This document shows positions 24,957-34,816 of a stretch of 64,000 nt of DNA, piece after piece (the first letter of the stretch is position 1; each line of letters opens with the position of its first letter). Under the pieces are notes generated by a model, which was given only the letters and a program-made list of their open reading frames with translations, was not told the origin of the DNA and searched no databases. A program made the position numbers and the translations under genes. The stretch is taken from NCBI GenBank assembly GCA_018222865.1, contig JAAEZM010000002.1, forward strand, positions 182,982 to 246,981, given 5' to 3'. The stretch comes from Alphaproteobacteria bacterium (GTDB lineage Bacteria; Pseudomonadota; Alphaproteobacteria; Caulobacterales; Maricaulaceae).

Positions 24957-27233
24957 TTACTCGCTTGCAGCGCCCGCGATCTCTTCGACCTCTTCATCTG
25001 CGAGCCCGACGGACATCAGGGCGAAGGCCCAGTTGAGAGCGGTTTCGCGCAGAGCATCGAAGCGGCCTGAGGCGCCGCCATGACCGGCGCCCATATTCAT
25101 TTTAAGCAGGGTCAGACCATCATCCGTTCGGCGATCACGCAGGCGCGCCACCCATTTGGTCGGCTCCCAATAGGTCACGCGTGGATCAGTCAGACCACCG
25201 GTCGCCAGGACATGCGGATAGTCCATTTCCTGGATCTGGTCATAGGGGCTGTAGGCGATCATCGTCTGATAGTCCTCAGCGCTTTCGATCGGATTACCCC
25301 ATTCCGGCCATTCCGGCGGCGTCAGCGGCAATTCTGCGTCGGACATGGTGTTGATCACATCGACGAAGGGCACCGCACCGATCGCGCCGGCAAACAGATC
25401 AGGCTGGATATTGATCGCGGCACCCACGAGCAAACCACCAGCAGACCCACCATAAGCGACAATATTGCCGCGGGAGGTATAGCCTTCGCTCGCCAGAGCT
25501 TCACCCGCCGAGACAAAGTCGCGGAACGTGTTCATCTTGTGCTCGAGCTTGCCGTCCAGATACCACTGATAGCCATTGGCCATACCACCGCGGATATGGG
25601 CGATGGCGTAGACCATGCCGCGATCGACAAGCGACAGCGGCGTGACCCGGAAGGCGGCCGGAATGGTGATGCCGTAAGAGCCGTAGCCGTAAAGCATGAG
25701 CGGCGCGGAGCCATCAATCGGCGTGTCGCGGTGATGCAGAATGGTCACCGGGATTTCAACGCCATCATGACCCGGCGCCATGATGCGGCGGACGACATAA
25801 TCCTCTGAATTGTGACCCGAAGGGACTTCCTGGGTTTTCAGCAGGACCCGCTCACGCGAGCGCATATCATAGTCATAGGTCTCTTCCGGGGTGGACGGGC
25901 TCTCATAGGAGAAGCGCATCCGGTCCGTGGCGAACTCATACCCGCCGGACATGCCCAGGGAATAGGCTTCTTCCGAGAAGGCGATCTCATGCTCCTCGCC
26001 GGTGGCATATTCGTGCACGACAATACGCGGCAGGGCGTTCTCACGCTCGCTGCGCACCAGCCAGTTCTCAAAACCCATCACGCCATTGAGCAGCACGCCC
26101 GGACGATGGGGCAGGAAGTCTTCCCAGTTCTCGCGACCCGGATTGTCGATCGGCGCGGAAACCAGTTTGAAGTCCACAGCGCCATCGGCATTCGTGCGGA
26201 AGTAAAAGCGGTCCGTGGCCTCGGTGAGATAGTATTCGACATTATCTTCCCGTGCCGAGATCAGCTGCGGCTCTGCGGCCGGATCATTGGCATCGAGCAG
26301 GCGGATCTCATTCGATGTGTGACCGCCGGCATTGATGATGACGTAGTTATTGCCATCAGACAGGCCAACCGAGACGAAGAAGCCCGGGTCCTGTTCCTGA
26401 TAGATCTGCTCGGACGGACCACCATTGCGGTTCTGGCGATACACTTCGACCGGGCGGCCATTATCATCACGCCATACCCAGTAAAGCGTCTCGCTGTCAC
26501 GGGCCCAGACGAAATCGCCAGTGGATTCATCCGTCAGCGTCGCGACGACATCACCGGTCGCGACTTCGCGAATAATGATTTCATAGTATTCCGAGCCGCG
26601 CGTATCGACAGCATAGGCCACGAAACGGTGGTCGGGGGAATGCTCGACATTGCCGAAATCGAGATAGTCGAAGTCATTGGCCTCGGCATCGCCGTCGATG
26701 AGAATTTCTTCCTCGCCAATCGCTTCACCGGTTTCCGGATCGACCGGGCGGCGCGAGAAGATGGGATACTGACCGCCTTCGCGATAACGGGTGAAGTATT
26801 CATAAGCGCCGTCCTGCTGCGGAACGGAGCTGTCATCTTCTTTGATACGACCGCGGATCTCCTGGAAGATGCGTTCCTGCAGACCTTCCGTTGGACCCAT
26901 TACAGCATCGAGATAAGCATTTTCGGCATCAAGCAGGGCGCGGATATCTTCATCCAGCGTCTCTGGCTCGCGCATGACCTGCTGCCAGTTCTCGTCCTTG
27001 ATCCACTGGTATTCGTCAACGCGGGTAAAGCCGACCTGCTCGATCGTGACGGGGCGCTGTTCAGCCTGCGGGGCTTCCAGCCCGCGCGCGCGCTCGATCA
27101 GGGCGGACGGGGCTTGCGCGGTGCTAGCGGACATGTCGTCGCTCATTTCAGTCTCCTGGCTGCAGGCGGCCAGGGCAAGGGCGCCAAGCCCGATCCCGGT
27201 CATATGCAGCATGCGTTTGGTAATAGATCTCAT
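24957..27233 (-). CDS. S9 family prolyl oligopeptidase (oligopeptidase B-like), lipoprotein
   Basis: A 758-residue serine peptidase. ATG 27233 has GGAGGAGA just upstream and opens a lipoprotein signal with lipobox LAAC (Cys24), so it is likely periplasmic and lipid-anchored. A seven-bladed propeller precedes the alpha/beta-hydrolase domain. The domain shows HYHVRGGM-like oxyanion features (YAIAHIRGGMANGYQWY), nucleophile Ser in YGGSAGGLLVG, and catalytic His in GAGHGGASGRFD. The RGG and SAGG motifs fit the oligopeptidase B / protease II branch, which cuts short peptides after basic residues. It may supply peptides for import; this is inference. Confidence 0.92.
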   Translation of the reverse strand: MRSITKRMLHMTGIGLGALALAACSQETEMSDDMSASTAQAPSALIERARGLEAPQAEQRPVTIEQVGFTRVDEYQWIKDENWQQVMREPETLDEDIRALLDAENAYLDAVMGPTEGLQERIFQEIRGRIKEDDSSVPQQDGAYEYFTRYREGGQYPIFSRRPVDPETGEAIGEEEILIDGDAEANDFDYLDFGNVEHSPDHRFVAYAVDTRGSEYYEIIIREVATGDVVATLTDESTGDFVWARDSETLYWVWRDDNGRPVEVYRQNRNGGPSEQIYQEQDPGFFVSVGLSDGNNYVIINAGGHTSNEIRLLDANDPAAEPQLISAREDNVEYYLTEATDRFYFRTNADGAVDFKLVSAPIDNPGRENWEDFLPHRPGVLLNGVMGFENWLVRSERENALPRIVVHEYATGEEHEIAFSEEAYSLGMSGGYEFATDRMRFSYESPSTPEETYDYDMRSRERVLLKTQEVPSGHNSEDYVVRRIMAPGHDGVEIPVTILHHRDTPIDGSAPLMLYGYGSYGITIPAAFRVTPLSLVDRGMVYAIAHIRGGMANGYQWYLDGKLEHKMNTFRDFVSAGEALASEGYTSRGNIVAYGGSAGGLLVGAAINIQPDLFAGAIGAVPFVDVINTMSDAELPLTPPEWPEWGNPIESAEDYQTMIAYSPYDQIQEMDYPHVLATGGLTDPRVTYWEPTKWVARLRDRRTDDGLTLLKMNMGAGHGGASGRFDALRETALNWAFALMSVGLADEEVEEIAGAASE

Positions 27234-27294
27234 CCCGTCTCCTCCCGGTTGACGGCGTAACTTCATAACGTTTTTTGGCGCGGGTCCAGCCCTG

Positions 27295-28599
27295 TCAGCT
27301 GTCCTCGCCGACTTTGTCTGATTTTTCCTCAATTCGCAGGGGTTGCGCGCGTTTCACCGACAGGATCGGCGTGAAAACCGAGATCAGAATCAGGACGACG
27401 CCAAGGCCGGCCATCGGGATGAGGGCGGCGGGTCGCGCGCCGATTTCACCGATGATCGGCCCCATCATCAAGATGCCGGCAGGCATGCCGCCAAACAGGC
27501 CAAGCTGATAAACCGACATTACCCGGGCCAGCTTGTCCGGCGGGGCTTGCTCCTGCACCACGGAGCGGCTGAGGGAGATCGCGACGCCTGCGCCCAGCCC
27601 CCAGGCAAAGACCAGCGCATAGAGCGACCAGAAGGGGATGGGGGCGGCAAAGGCCCCGACCGCCAGCACCGTTACGCCCTGGGCGATAATCAGCGCGCGT
27701 CCTGGCTTTTCGATCTGACCAAAGCGCACGAGCAGGACATTGGCCACAAAAGCCCCGAGCCAGAAGGTCACCATCAGGCTGGAAAGTTCCGGATAGCTGG
27801 CGCCATAGGCGTCGCGCAAGAGGATTGGGATGAGAACCAGGAAAGCCCCGCCAACGATAAATGTTCCGATCGCGACCATGATGGCTGTCATCGGCATGAG
27901 AACCGGTGAGTGCAGGACGGCCGTCAGCCCCTCGCGCAGATCGGTGAGCGGATGAGCGGTCGATGTGTGACGTTTCGAGCCGAGACGGGGAAGAAAGGCT
28001 GCGGACACACCGCCGATAACCAGGCCCACCCCCATCATCATGAACAGCACACCCGGGCCGGTAATGGCGGCGAAATACCCGGCTGCCATGCCTGCGATCT
28101 GTGCCCCGAATTGAACGGCAGACGCCATGACGACAGCGCGCTGCAGCTCGATCCCGCCATGGCGTGTCCGACCTGAAATGCGCACAATCGGATTGATGGC
28201 GCTATCACGGGCCGGCATGACAAATCCGCCGGCAATACCCACCAAGGCCGCAAAAATGACGAGCTTCATATAGGAGATCGTCTCGCTCAACATCAGCGTC
28301 GCGAGTGCGAGAGTGCAAATCCCGGCGAAGAGATAGAAATAGAAGATGATGCCGCGGCGGTCCTTGCGTTCCGCCAGCACACCGGCCGCCGGCAAAAGCA
28401 GGGCCATGGGCAAGGTCAGGGCAGCCTGAGCAAAGCTCAAACGCTCCGGGCTCTCCATCAGGGTGAAGGTGATAACGCCGGGAAACAGCGTGGTTTGCAG
28501 ACCAAAGCCGAAGAACCAGCCCGCAACCAGAATCAGGTAGCCGCCGAAAGGCGGCAGGCGCAGTTTACGATTGCCGGCAAGGGGTCTGAAAAGTGGCAA
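27295..28599 (-). CDS. Major facilitator superfamily transporter
   Basis: A 434-residue inner-membrane protein with about 12 spans. The loop 2-3 motif appears as GVLAERKDRRGII, a variant of the MFS GxxxDRxGRR signature. The start FGGYLILVAGWFFGFGLQTTLFPGVI is typical of a marine alphaproteobacterial MFS group. The substrate is unknown; efflux is possible. The start codon is TTG 28599 with only a weak ribosome site, so the exact start is uncertain. Confidence 0.87.
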   Translation of the reverse strand: MPLFRPLAGNRKLRLPPFGGYLILVAGWFFGFGLQTTLFPGVITFTLMESPERLSFAQAALTLPMALLLPAAGVLAERKDRRGIIFYFYLFAGICTLALATLMLSETISYMKLVIFAALVGIAGGFVMPARDSAINPIVRISGRTRHGGIELQRAVVMASAVQFGAQIAGMAAGYFAAITGPGVLFMMMGVGLVIGGVSAAFLPRLGSKRHTSTAHPLTDLREGLTAVLHSPVLMPMTAIMVAIGTFIVGGAFLVLIPILLRDAYGASYPELSSLMVTFWLGAFVANVLLVRFGQIEKPGRALIIAQGVTVLAVGAFAAPIPFWSLYALVFAWGLGAGVAISLSRSVVQEQAPPDKLARVMSVYQLGLFGGMPAGILMMGPIIGEIGARPAALIPMAGLGVVLILISVFTPILSVKRAQPLRIEEKSDKVGEDS

Positions 28600-28729
28600 A
28601 GGAAAAACGCCTGGCTGTTGACTTCACGCTTTCGCCAACCCCTTGTGATCGGGCTTGATTGGCTTCTACCTCTGTCTAGCAACATGTAGGGGGCAAGCAA
28701 AACGATTGAATGCAGAGCGGGAGGCTTGC

Positions 28730-29182
28730 ATGAAATACTTTCGTCTGGTTGCGGGTGCGCTTCTGGCCCTGTTCATGACCTTTATGGGGTCTCAGAAATT
28801 CGGCGAGTCGAACCCGGTTTTCAGCTATATTGCCGCCCAGTCCGGCATTGAACTGTTTGAACCGCTGGTCCGGATGGTCACGGGCGTGGCCGAGCTGGCC
28901 GCCGCTGTCTTGATCCTTCTGGGGCTGTTTCTCGGTATCGCTCGTGGATTGGGGGCATTGCTTTCGCTGGCGGTGATTGGCGGCGCTATCCTTTTCCACC
29001 TCTCGCCCTGGCTCGGGATTAATGCGCCGGTCGCCTTCGCGGAAAATGGTGGATATGTCTTCAGCCCGATGCTGTTCATCATGGCGGTCGTTTTCTTCGC
29101 CCTTTCGGCTGGCCTGACCTATGCTGATCGCGATGCGCTTTTGCCGTCCAAGGCAGATGATGCAGCGGATGCGAACGGTTAA
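28730..29182 (+). CDS. Small four-TM DoxX-like membrane protein
   Basis: A 150-residue protein with four predicted spans (about 5-22, 50-70, 75-95 and 110-132). GGGAGG is 5 bases before ATG 28730 (MKYFRLVAGALLALFM). The layout, with a G-SQKFGES loop after the first span and VTGVAELAAAVLIL in the second, is like the DoxX/DoxD-like family. The function is unknown. It is divergent from the MFS gene. Confidence 0.72.
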   Translation: MKYFRLVAGALLALFMTFMGSQKFGESNPVFSYIAAQSGIELFEPLVRMVTGVAELAAAVLILLGLFLGIARGLGALLSLAVIGGAILFHLSPWLGINAPVAFAENGGYVFSPMLFIMAVVFFALSAGLTYADRDALLPSKADDAADANG

Positions 29183-29249
29183 GCCCACTAATTGTTAAGA
29201 GGCTTGGAGCCATTCTGGCGTCTGGATAGCTGATTATCGAGCACGCAGA

Positions 29250-30338
29250 ATGGCCCAGGCCGAGCCTTTTGATCTGACCCAGCCGGAGACCCCGCGTGCG
29301 CGGGCTGTTCTGGCGCGCCGTCTTGCCGATATTGTCGGTCTGCCCTCCAGTCGCATCACGCCGCGTGAACGCTGGATCGTGGCGGATTTGCTCCATGACC
29401 TTCTGCGGGCCAGCGAGACGCCTTTGCGCAAACGTGTTGCCCAGCGACTGGCAGGTTTGAGCGAGGCGCCGCACCGGCTGTTGCGCATGCTGGCGACAGA
29501 CAGTTTCGAAGTCGCAGCACCAATTCTGGAAGATTGCGCGGCGCTGACCGATTTCGACATGTTGGAAATCGTACAGTCCGGCAGCATGCAGCACCGCATG
29601 GCTGTGGCCCGCCGCGAAGGCATTTCCGAGACGGTTGCAGCCGCGCTTGCGGCCTATGGTGAAGTGCCCGTGGTTGAGCGGGTGCTGAAGAATAAAACTG
29701 CCCGTCTGGCAACCCCCTCGGTCGATCATCTCGTCAGCGCGGCTGCTGAAGAGCTGGCCTATGCGCGCCTGCTCATCCGTCGTGACGAATTGCGGCCTTC
29801 CCAAGCCTTTCGCCTGTTCTGGGGGTGCCCTCATGCAGAGCGTTTGCAGATCCTTGAGCGCTTTGCGGTTGACCGGACGATCCTGATCGATGCTTCGGAA
29901 GATATCTTCCCGATGGCGCGAGAAGAGGGCTGGTCGGATCCCATGGTGCGCCGGATCTTGCGCTATATCGATCGACGTCAACGCAACCGCGAAGCGATCG
30001 CGCTCAGCCCGTTTGAAAGCCTGGAAAGTGCGGTTGAAGCGCTTCGGGTCTCCGGGCCGCGAGAGGATGTGGTGCGGGAAATCGCGACATTGGCCGGTAT
30101 CGATATCGGGCTCCTGCGGCACATGATCTCGGATCTTGGCGGCGAGGCCCTGGCGATATTGTGCAAGTCGACCGGTCTGAAGTGGGAGAGTTTCCGCAGC
30201 TTCTGGCGGGGGCTGCAACGCGATGAGACCTCCAGCCAGGTCGAAGAAGCCCGCCATGTCTATGACATGTTATCTGTCGAGAAAGCACAGACCGTGCTGC
30301 GTTACTGGAACTTGTCTGTCGAAGATGACAAGCGCTGA
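29250..30338 (+). CDS. DUF2336 domain protein
   Basis: A 362-residue soluble, helical protein with ARM/HEAT-like character. The signature region RKRVAQRLAGLSEAPHRLLRMLATDSFEVAAPILEDCAALTD is typical of DUF2336 proteins, which occur almost only in alphaproteobacteria and are mostly uncharacterised. No enzyme motifs or membrane spans are seen. Its 3' end overlaps the end of the convergent membrane-protein gene by 37 bases. Confidence 0.85.
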   Translation: MAQAEPFDLTQPETPRARAVLARRLADIVGLPSSRITPRERWIVADLLHDLLRASETPLRKRVAQRLAGLSEAPHRLLRMLATDSFEVAAPILEDCAALTDFDMLEIVQSGSMQHRMAVARREGISETVAAALAAYGEVPVVERVLKNKTARLATPSVDHLVSAAAEELAYARLLIRRDELRPSQAFRLFWGCPHAERLQILERFAVDRTILIDASEDIFPMAREEGWSDPMVRRILRYIDRRQRNREAIALSPFESLESAVEALRVSGPREDVVREIATLAGIDIGLLRHMISDLGGEALAILCKSTGLKWESFRSFWRGLQRDETSSQVEEARHVYDMLSVEKAQTVLRYWNLSVEDDKR

Positions 30339-30835
30339 TCCTGCCCCTGGCTTGATTCCAGCTGGGTCGGTCCGAACACCAAGGTGAGTGCACGCGCCAC
30401 GACCTGTCCTAGCGCGGAGCTCGGGGGCCTGAAATAGGGGCTTCGGGCCAGCGCGATACTCGCAGCAAATACCGAAAACCAGACGGCGAAAGTGACCCAT
30501 GGCGCCGGGTTGTTCCATTCAGGATGAAAGCTCAAAAGGACCAGGTTGAGCGTCGCGAACCCGCCCATAATGCATCCTGTTACAACATTGGTGACTGAGC
30601 GCCTGAACAGAAGATAGATGTGTAACCAACCCGGTATCGGAGCGATCAGGATTGCTGCCACGTGCAGGTCCATTGCCATCGCGATGATTGAAGCCACCCT
30701 TGGGTGGATTGGCCGGTCAAGCAGATACAAGGATATCATTACCGCCCACACGGTAATGTAGGTCGCCGCGATGATGCTGATGACAATCACGCCATAATGC
30801 AGAGGTTTTTGCCATGATGGTGTGCGATCCAGCAT
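30302..30835 (-). CDS. Four-TM membrane protein of unknown function
   Basis: A 177-residue protein. ATG 30835 has AGGAGG 6 bases upstream, a clear start; the frame is open further upstream but without such a site. Four predicted spans (about 12-40, 52-75, 85-105 and 115-135), then a hydrophilic Gln/Ser tail. No family is recognised. The last 37 bases lie under the 3' end of the DUF2336 gene on the other strand. Confidence 0.66.
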   Translation of the reverse strand: MLDRTPSWQKPLHYGVIVISIIAATYITVWAVMISLYLLDRPIHPRVASIIAMAMDLHVAAILIAPIPGWLHIYLLFRRSVTNVVTGCIMGGFATLNLVLLSFHPEWNNPAPWVTFAVWFSVFAASIALARSPYFRPPSSALGQVVARALTLVFGPTQLESSQGQDQRLSSSTDKFQ

Positions 30836-30898
30836 CAAACGCCTCCTGTCGCGTGAAGCTTGATCGATTCCCTGCGGTTGCAGAAGCCCCAAATACGA

Positions 30899-30924
30899 AG
30901 CGGCCCGGAACATGTCCGGGCCGC
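30899..30924 (-). terminator. Terminator-like hairpin downstream of the TAP hydrolase gene
   Basis: A stem AGCGGCCCGGA / TCCGGGCCGCT with a short loop lies 26 bases past the stop at 30950. The T-tract on the minus strand is weak (CGTATTT), so termination may be partial. Confidence 0.6.
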
Positions 30925-30949
30925 TCGCTTGCTCAACATGCTTGATCGC

Positions 30950-33037
30950 CTAGAAGGGAGCGAGATCCCATGCGAAGGCGAAGGTGGCCAGGGCAACGCC
31001 GGACAGACCGGTCAGCGTCATCCCCAAAAGCGTACCGATCCGCAGACCGCCATCGCTCATCTGGGTCCGCCACAGCAGGAAGAGGCTGAACGCGCCCAGC
31101 AGACCCGCCAGCAGACCAAGCCAGGCGCCTGTCCCTGCAATCGGGCCCAGCCCGGCCAGGAGTGCGACCTCTGACACGTCAAAGATCTGAGCCCCGCCAG
31201 CCCCGATCAGCGCCAGGAAGCCGACGCCGGTAAGCGCTGTTGCAAAGGCCAGGAGACGCGCGCCGCCTGTATCGGCATTGAGGTCCTGAACCGACTGACC
31301 ATCGATCATCCGTGCGAACCAGGCGATCGGGTAAGCGAACAGGCCGATGAGCAGGATAAAGAAGGGCAGGCCGGCCCACAGGCCAGCAGGCGCGAGGCTA
31401 GCCGGGTCATCTTCGGCCATCACAGCTGCGCGAAGAAGCGCATTCGTGGAGAAGGCAGAGAAGTATTCTGGTTCCGCAACCCCTTCTTCCAGGCAGGCTG
31501 CATCAAGACCGGCCGGGTCGAGATCATCAAAGAAGGCATTGAGAACCGGACCTGCGCATTCAGACATGGACCGGGTCGGACCATGGCCGGCGAAGGGAAC
31601 AATGATCAAACGGCCATTGCTATAGCCCGGAGCGATATACTCAGCCAGGACGGGCGGTGTGACAGGGTCCCAATTGCCGTTGATTACAAGCGTCGGGATG
31701 TCAGAGGTGACGAAGCTGTATTCCGGTGAACCGCGACGCGGCGTCAGGCCCTCATCGACACAGACCTGTGCGGTCATGGCCGCGGCCTCGCCGGAGAAGC
31801 CCAGTCCCTGGAAGAGCGGATTTGCCGCCAGGTCATCGTCAATGACTTCGGCTTGAGCGGCGAAATAACCGTCATTACAGCGAATGGCTGAGGACATGCC
31901 CTGGGCAACACTGATGCCGCCGCCATCGCCATCGCTGGCGAACAGGTCGAACATGGTCCGATCACCTGTCTCCACAGCTTCAATCACAGCCCGCATGACG
32001 GACGGGATCGCCGGGTGCTCATCCTGTTCATACATCATCATGAAGGGGGCGAAGAGCAGGATCTCACCGCCAACACGCAGACGACCTTCCGGATAAAGCT
32101 CCAGATTATCGGTTTCCACGATGATCGGATTGGCCTTGAGTTCATCAAGGGCGGCTTCAAAACGCGGACGCAGCCCGTCACAAACCGGATCATCGGCACA
32201 GGTGGTGAAGACATTCTCCAGCACGAGATTGGCCCAGCTGGCGATGCGCTGGAGATCGGTTAGATCATTGGGAACGATGGCATCAAGCACCATGGCGCGC
32301 GTGCCTTCCGGATCGACATTAAGCACCATCTGGCCCAGGTGGGAGCCGTAGGAAATGCCCCAGACATTCCAGCTTTCAAAGCCGAGTGCCTGGCGCAGAT
32401 CGCGCACATCATGAGCGTTTTCCCAGGTGGAGTAGCCGGTCAGATCGACGCCGGCCTCTGCGGCACTGCGGAAGCATTCACGCATGCGCTCGGCATTATT
32501 GCGGGCATCGTCCAGCGGCGTGTCGCCCCAGGCGAGCTCGCGGCGAACGCCATCATAATGCGGGCAGAAATCGCCACTATGTCCAATGCCGCGCTGTTCG
32601 AGAATATACAGGTCGCGCTGTTCCAGCACGTGGTGCTCGCGCAGGCGCTCGGCATAGCCTTCCACCGTCACGCCGGGACCGCCGGTGAGGTAGAGGACCG
32701 GATCCGGGCGGATATCCGCCTCGTCTTCGGCGGTGGAGGCAATCTTCACATAGTGCAGCCGGATCAGGCGGCTGTCCGGATTGGCGCGGTTTTCCGGCAC
32801 GGTGATGAAGCCGCAGCTCAGCGCGCCGTCTTCATAATCGAAAGAGAACGGACAGACGAGATCCACAGGCTCGGGCAGGTTGGACCAATCCGGCAGGGCG
32901 GTTGCGGTCTCTGCGACAGCCACTTCGGCGGCGGCCATCTCCTCGACCGGGACCTCCGGTGCTTCGCTCTCTTGTGCCAGGGCAGCAGCAGACATCAGGC
33001 CTGCCGCGCTCAAGGCCGCGGTAAAATGACGGATCAT
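30950..33037 (-). CDS. TAP-type alpha/beta hydrolase with C-terminal membrane domain
   Basis: A 695-residue protein. ATG 33037 has GAGGGGAG 6 bases upstream and opens a signal peptide (1-21, ending ALA-Q). The hydrolase part (about 40-520) resembles tripeptidyl aminopeptidases and proline iminopeptidases: GGPGVTVEG oxyanion loop, nucleophile Ser in VWGISYGSHLGQ, acid in NGNWDPVTPP and His in FAGHGPTRSM. After it come four predicted spans (about 565-690). That membrane tail is unusual for TAP-like enzymes and would tether the enzyme to the inner membrane. Its role in peptide or ester hydrolysis is not defined. Confidence 0.87.
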   Translation of the reverse strand: MIRHFTAALSAAGLMSAAALAQESEAPEVPVEEMAAAEVAVAETATALPDWSNLPEPVDLVCPFSFDYEDGALSCGFITVPENRANPDSRLIRLHYVKIASTAEDEADIRPDPVLYLTGGPGVTVEGYAERLREHHVLEQRDLYILEQRGIGHSGDFCPHYDGVRRELAWGDTPLDDARNNAERMRECFRSAAEAGVDLTGYSTWENAHDVRDLRQALGFESWNVWGISYGSHLGQMVLNVDPEGTRAMVLDAIVPNDLTDLQRIASWANLVLENVFTTCADDPVCDGLRPRFEAALDELKANPIIVETDNLELYPEGRLRVGGEILLFAPFMMMYEQDEHPAIPSVMRAVIEAVETGDRTMFDLFASDGDGGGISVAQGMSSAIRCNDGYFAAQAEVIDDDLAANPLFQGLGFSGEAAAMTAQVCVDEGLTPRRGSPEYSFVTSDIPTLVINGNWDPVTPPVLAEYIAPGYSNGRLIIVPFAGHGPTRSMSECAGPVLNAFFDDLDPAGLDAACLEEGVAEPEYFSAFSTNALLRAAVMAEDDPASLAPAGLWAGLPFFILLIGLFAYPIAWFARMIDGQSVQDLNADTGGARLLAFATALTGVGFLALIGAGGAQIFDVSEVALLAGLGPIAGTGAWLGLLAGLLGAFSLFLLWRTQMSDGGLRIGTLLGMTLTGLSGVALATFAFAWDLAPF

Positions 33038-33289
33038 TAGAACTCCCCTCACTGGTTCCGGACACTCCCCAACCCGGCCGCCCACCCCCTCAAGCGGATA
33101 TCCGTTGGACATCCGTTGACGGGCAGGTGACATGGTCATGCGCCATATCCGGCAGGCGCAATCCGGGCGGGCGCCCGGTGAAAGCGGATAGTGTAACCTT
33201 GGGCAAGAAATGCCAAGCGTGATGCGGGAATAAAAATCCGGAACAAAAGTACCGGCGCGCGCGGGTGCACCTGATCTGGTCTGGCGGCG

Positions 33290-33682
33290 CTACCGGATCT
33301 GCTGTTTCAGCCAGTCCTGTGCGGCAGTCCGGGAGGAAAAGGCCTCACTCGTCCCGCCCATCTCTCGCTGGGCAGCGAGGATGACACGGTTCTGCGCCCG
33401 CTGATCATTCCGACAGACAATGGCGAGCGGGTAGTCACGGGTGATCCGGGCCACGACTTTCGCACGCTCGCGCCAGCGCGAGGGCGGCAGGTCATAATGC
33501 GCCTCGCGGACATCAAACATCATGCCCTTGGGCTGGGCGTGACGCATGATCGAGACGAGGGCGCGCTCCGGCTCGACGCCATCCATCTCCCGTCGCTCGC
33601 CATCGAAGCGCATTTCGAGGATTTTCTTCCTCACACGGATTTCACATCCGGGCATGGCGAATTGGGTATCCACCAGGCACAT
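33290..33682 (-). CDS. STAS/SpoIIAA-like small cytosolic protein
   Basis: A 130-residue protein. The pattern KGMMFDVREAHYDLPPSRW followed by RITRDYPLAIVCRN suggests the alternating strands and helices of a SpoIIAA/STAS-like fold; the resemblance is by eye only. ATG 33682 abuts GAAAGG with no spacing, so GTG 33673, 8 bases after it, may be the true start. The function is unknown. Confidence 0.6.
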   Translation of the reverse strand: MCLVDTQFAMPGCEIRVRKKILEMRFDGERREMDGVEPERALVSIMRHAQPKGMMFDVREAHYDLPPSRWRERAKVVARITRDYPLAIVCRNDQRAQNRVILAAQREMGGTSEAFSSRTAAQDWLKQQIR

Positions 33683-33860
33683 CCTTTCGCGCAGACAGGT
33701 CGACTCATGAGTTGCATTATCGCGCCAAAATGGATTTTTCTAAGGCGCGATACAAGCAGTTGAGTGTTAACCCTGACGCGCAATGGTCATGCATTTTTGC
33801 TGTGACAGCGTGTGAAGACGCTGCGTATCCGGATGAGTTCAGACGCTTGATCCCGCGCGA

Positions 33861-34184
33861 TCAGCGCGGCGGCAAACCCCGCACCATGGTGAGGAAGTGG
33901 AGTTTCGTCCCGGCGCGGCGATGCTCGGAAATCGCCTGGTAGTCCGGATCATCATACCAGGCCTGCGCCGCCTCTTCGGAGGGGAATTCACCGATAATCA
34001 TCCGGCCCTTGCGCGGATCCTCGCCCTCGAATGTGGTCGGGGCATCATCAAAGGTCAGCCAGGTTCCGCCATGCTTTTTGAAGAGGGGAAAGAAGTCTTT
34101 TTCATACTTCTTGTACTCCGCAGGATCGGTGATTTCGATATTGGCGATGAAATAGGCCTTCGCGCCTTCGCGTGTATTGGACAT
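33861..34184 (-). CDS. DUF1330 family protein
   Basis: A 107-residue ferredoxin-like alpha+beta protein. Family features are AYFIANIEITDPAEYKKYEKDFFPLFKKHGG at the start and RMIIGEFPSEEAAQAWYDDPDYQAI in the middle. ATG 34184 has GGGGAG 8 bases upstream. Dimeric alpha-beta-barrel fold expected; biochemical role unknown. Confidence 0.87.
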   Translation of the reverse strand: MSNTREGAKAYFIANIEITDPAEYKKYEKDFFPLFKKHGGTWLTFDDAPTTFEGEDPRKGRMIIGEFPSEEAAQAWYDDPDYQAISEHRRAGTKLHFLTMVRGLPPR

Positions 34185-34237
34185 GGATAACTCCCCTGAT
34201 CGACCGTTTGTTTTATCGGGCAAGCCTAGGCTGAGCC

Positions 34238-34816
34238 TTAGCCCAAGGCCAGTTCGGCAATCTTCGACTGGCAGGTGATGACGCCGTCATCATCCTCGAT
34301 CTGGGCATAAAGCGCGGCGGCTTCAAACAGGGTGGTCCGCGCGCCCGCCTTATCGCCGGTCTTGGCCAGGAGCGCGGCCTTGGCTTCCAGCAAACGCGCC
34401 AGATCCCCCGGCCCGGCGGTTTCATCCTCGCGCAAAAGCGCCAGCGCCTCATCAAACCCGTCCAGCGCCGAACCGCGCGCCCCGCAAGCCAGATCCAGCT
34501 CGGCCAGACGCGTCAGCGCCGCAGCCAGCTCACCGATCGAGCCATACTCACGCTGCAGGGCGATCAATTCATCAAGAAAGGCCCGGGCGCGGATATGATC
34601 GCCGGCCTCCTGGGCCAGATCCGCCCTCATGATCAACGCCTTGACCAGAAGATCGCGCGCTTGCGGCGCGGCCTGGCGCGCCTGGGCGAGGGCATCATCC
34701 AGCTCGGATATGGCCTGGCGCATCAATTCCTCGCGCAAATCCCCCGAAGAGGCCCGCGCCGCCCGCGTCCGGGCAAAGGCATTGCGCATCAGGGTCTGGG
34801 GCGAAAATTGCGACAT
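34238..34816 (-). CDS. TPR-like helical protein
   Basis: A 192-residue soluble protein built of Ala/Leu/Asp-rich helical pairs (ELDDALAQARQAAPQARDLLVKALIMRADLAQ and ALLAKTGDKAGARTTLFEAAALYAQ), consistent with tetratricopeptide repeats. CGGAG is 7 bases before ATG 34816. It lies 93 bases downstream of the helix-turn-helix gene on the same strand, so the two may be co-transcribed. No specific function is recognised. Confidence 0.68.
   Translation of the reverse strand: MSQFSPQTLMRNAFARTRAARASSGDLREELMRQAISELDDALAQARQAAPQARDLLVKALIMRADLAQEAGDHIRARAFLDELIALQREYGSIGELAAALTRLAELDLACGARGSALDGFDEALALLREDETAGPGDLARLLEAKAALLAKTGDKAGARTTLFEAAALYAQIEDDDGVITCQSKIAELALG

Noticed and set aside
25812-27260. 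Plus-strand frame of 482 codons opposite the S9 peptidase
   Set aside because: The peptidase on the other strand has a complete catalytic set; this frame is a GC-bias artefact.
29079-30257. Minus-strand frame of 392 codons opposite DUF2336
   Set aside because: No start context and no recognisable domain, whereas the plus strand gives a DUF2336 protein.
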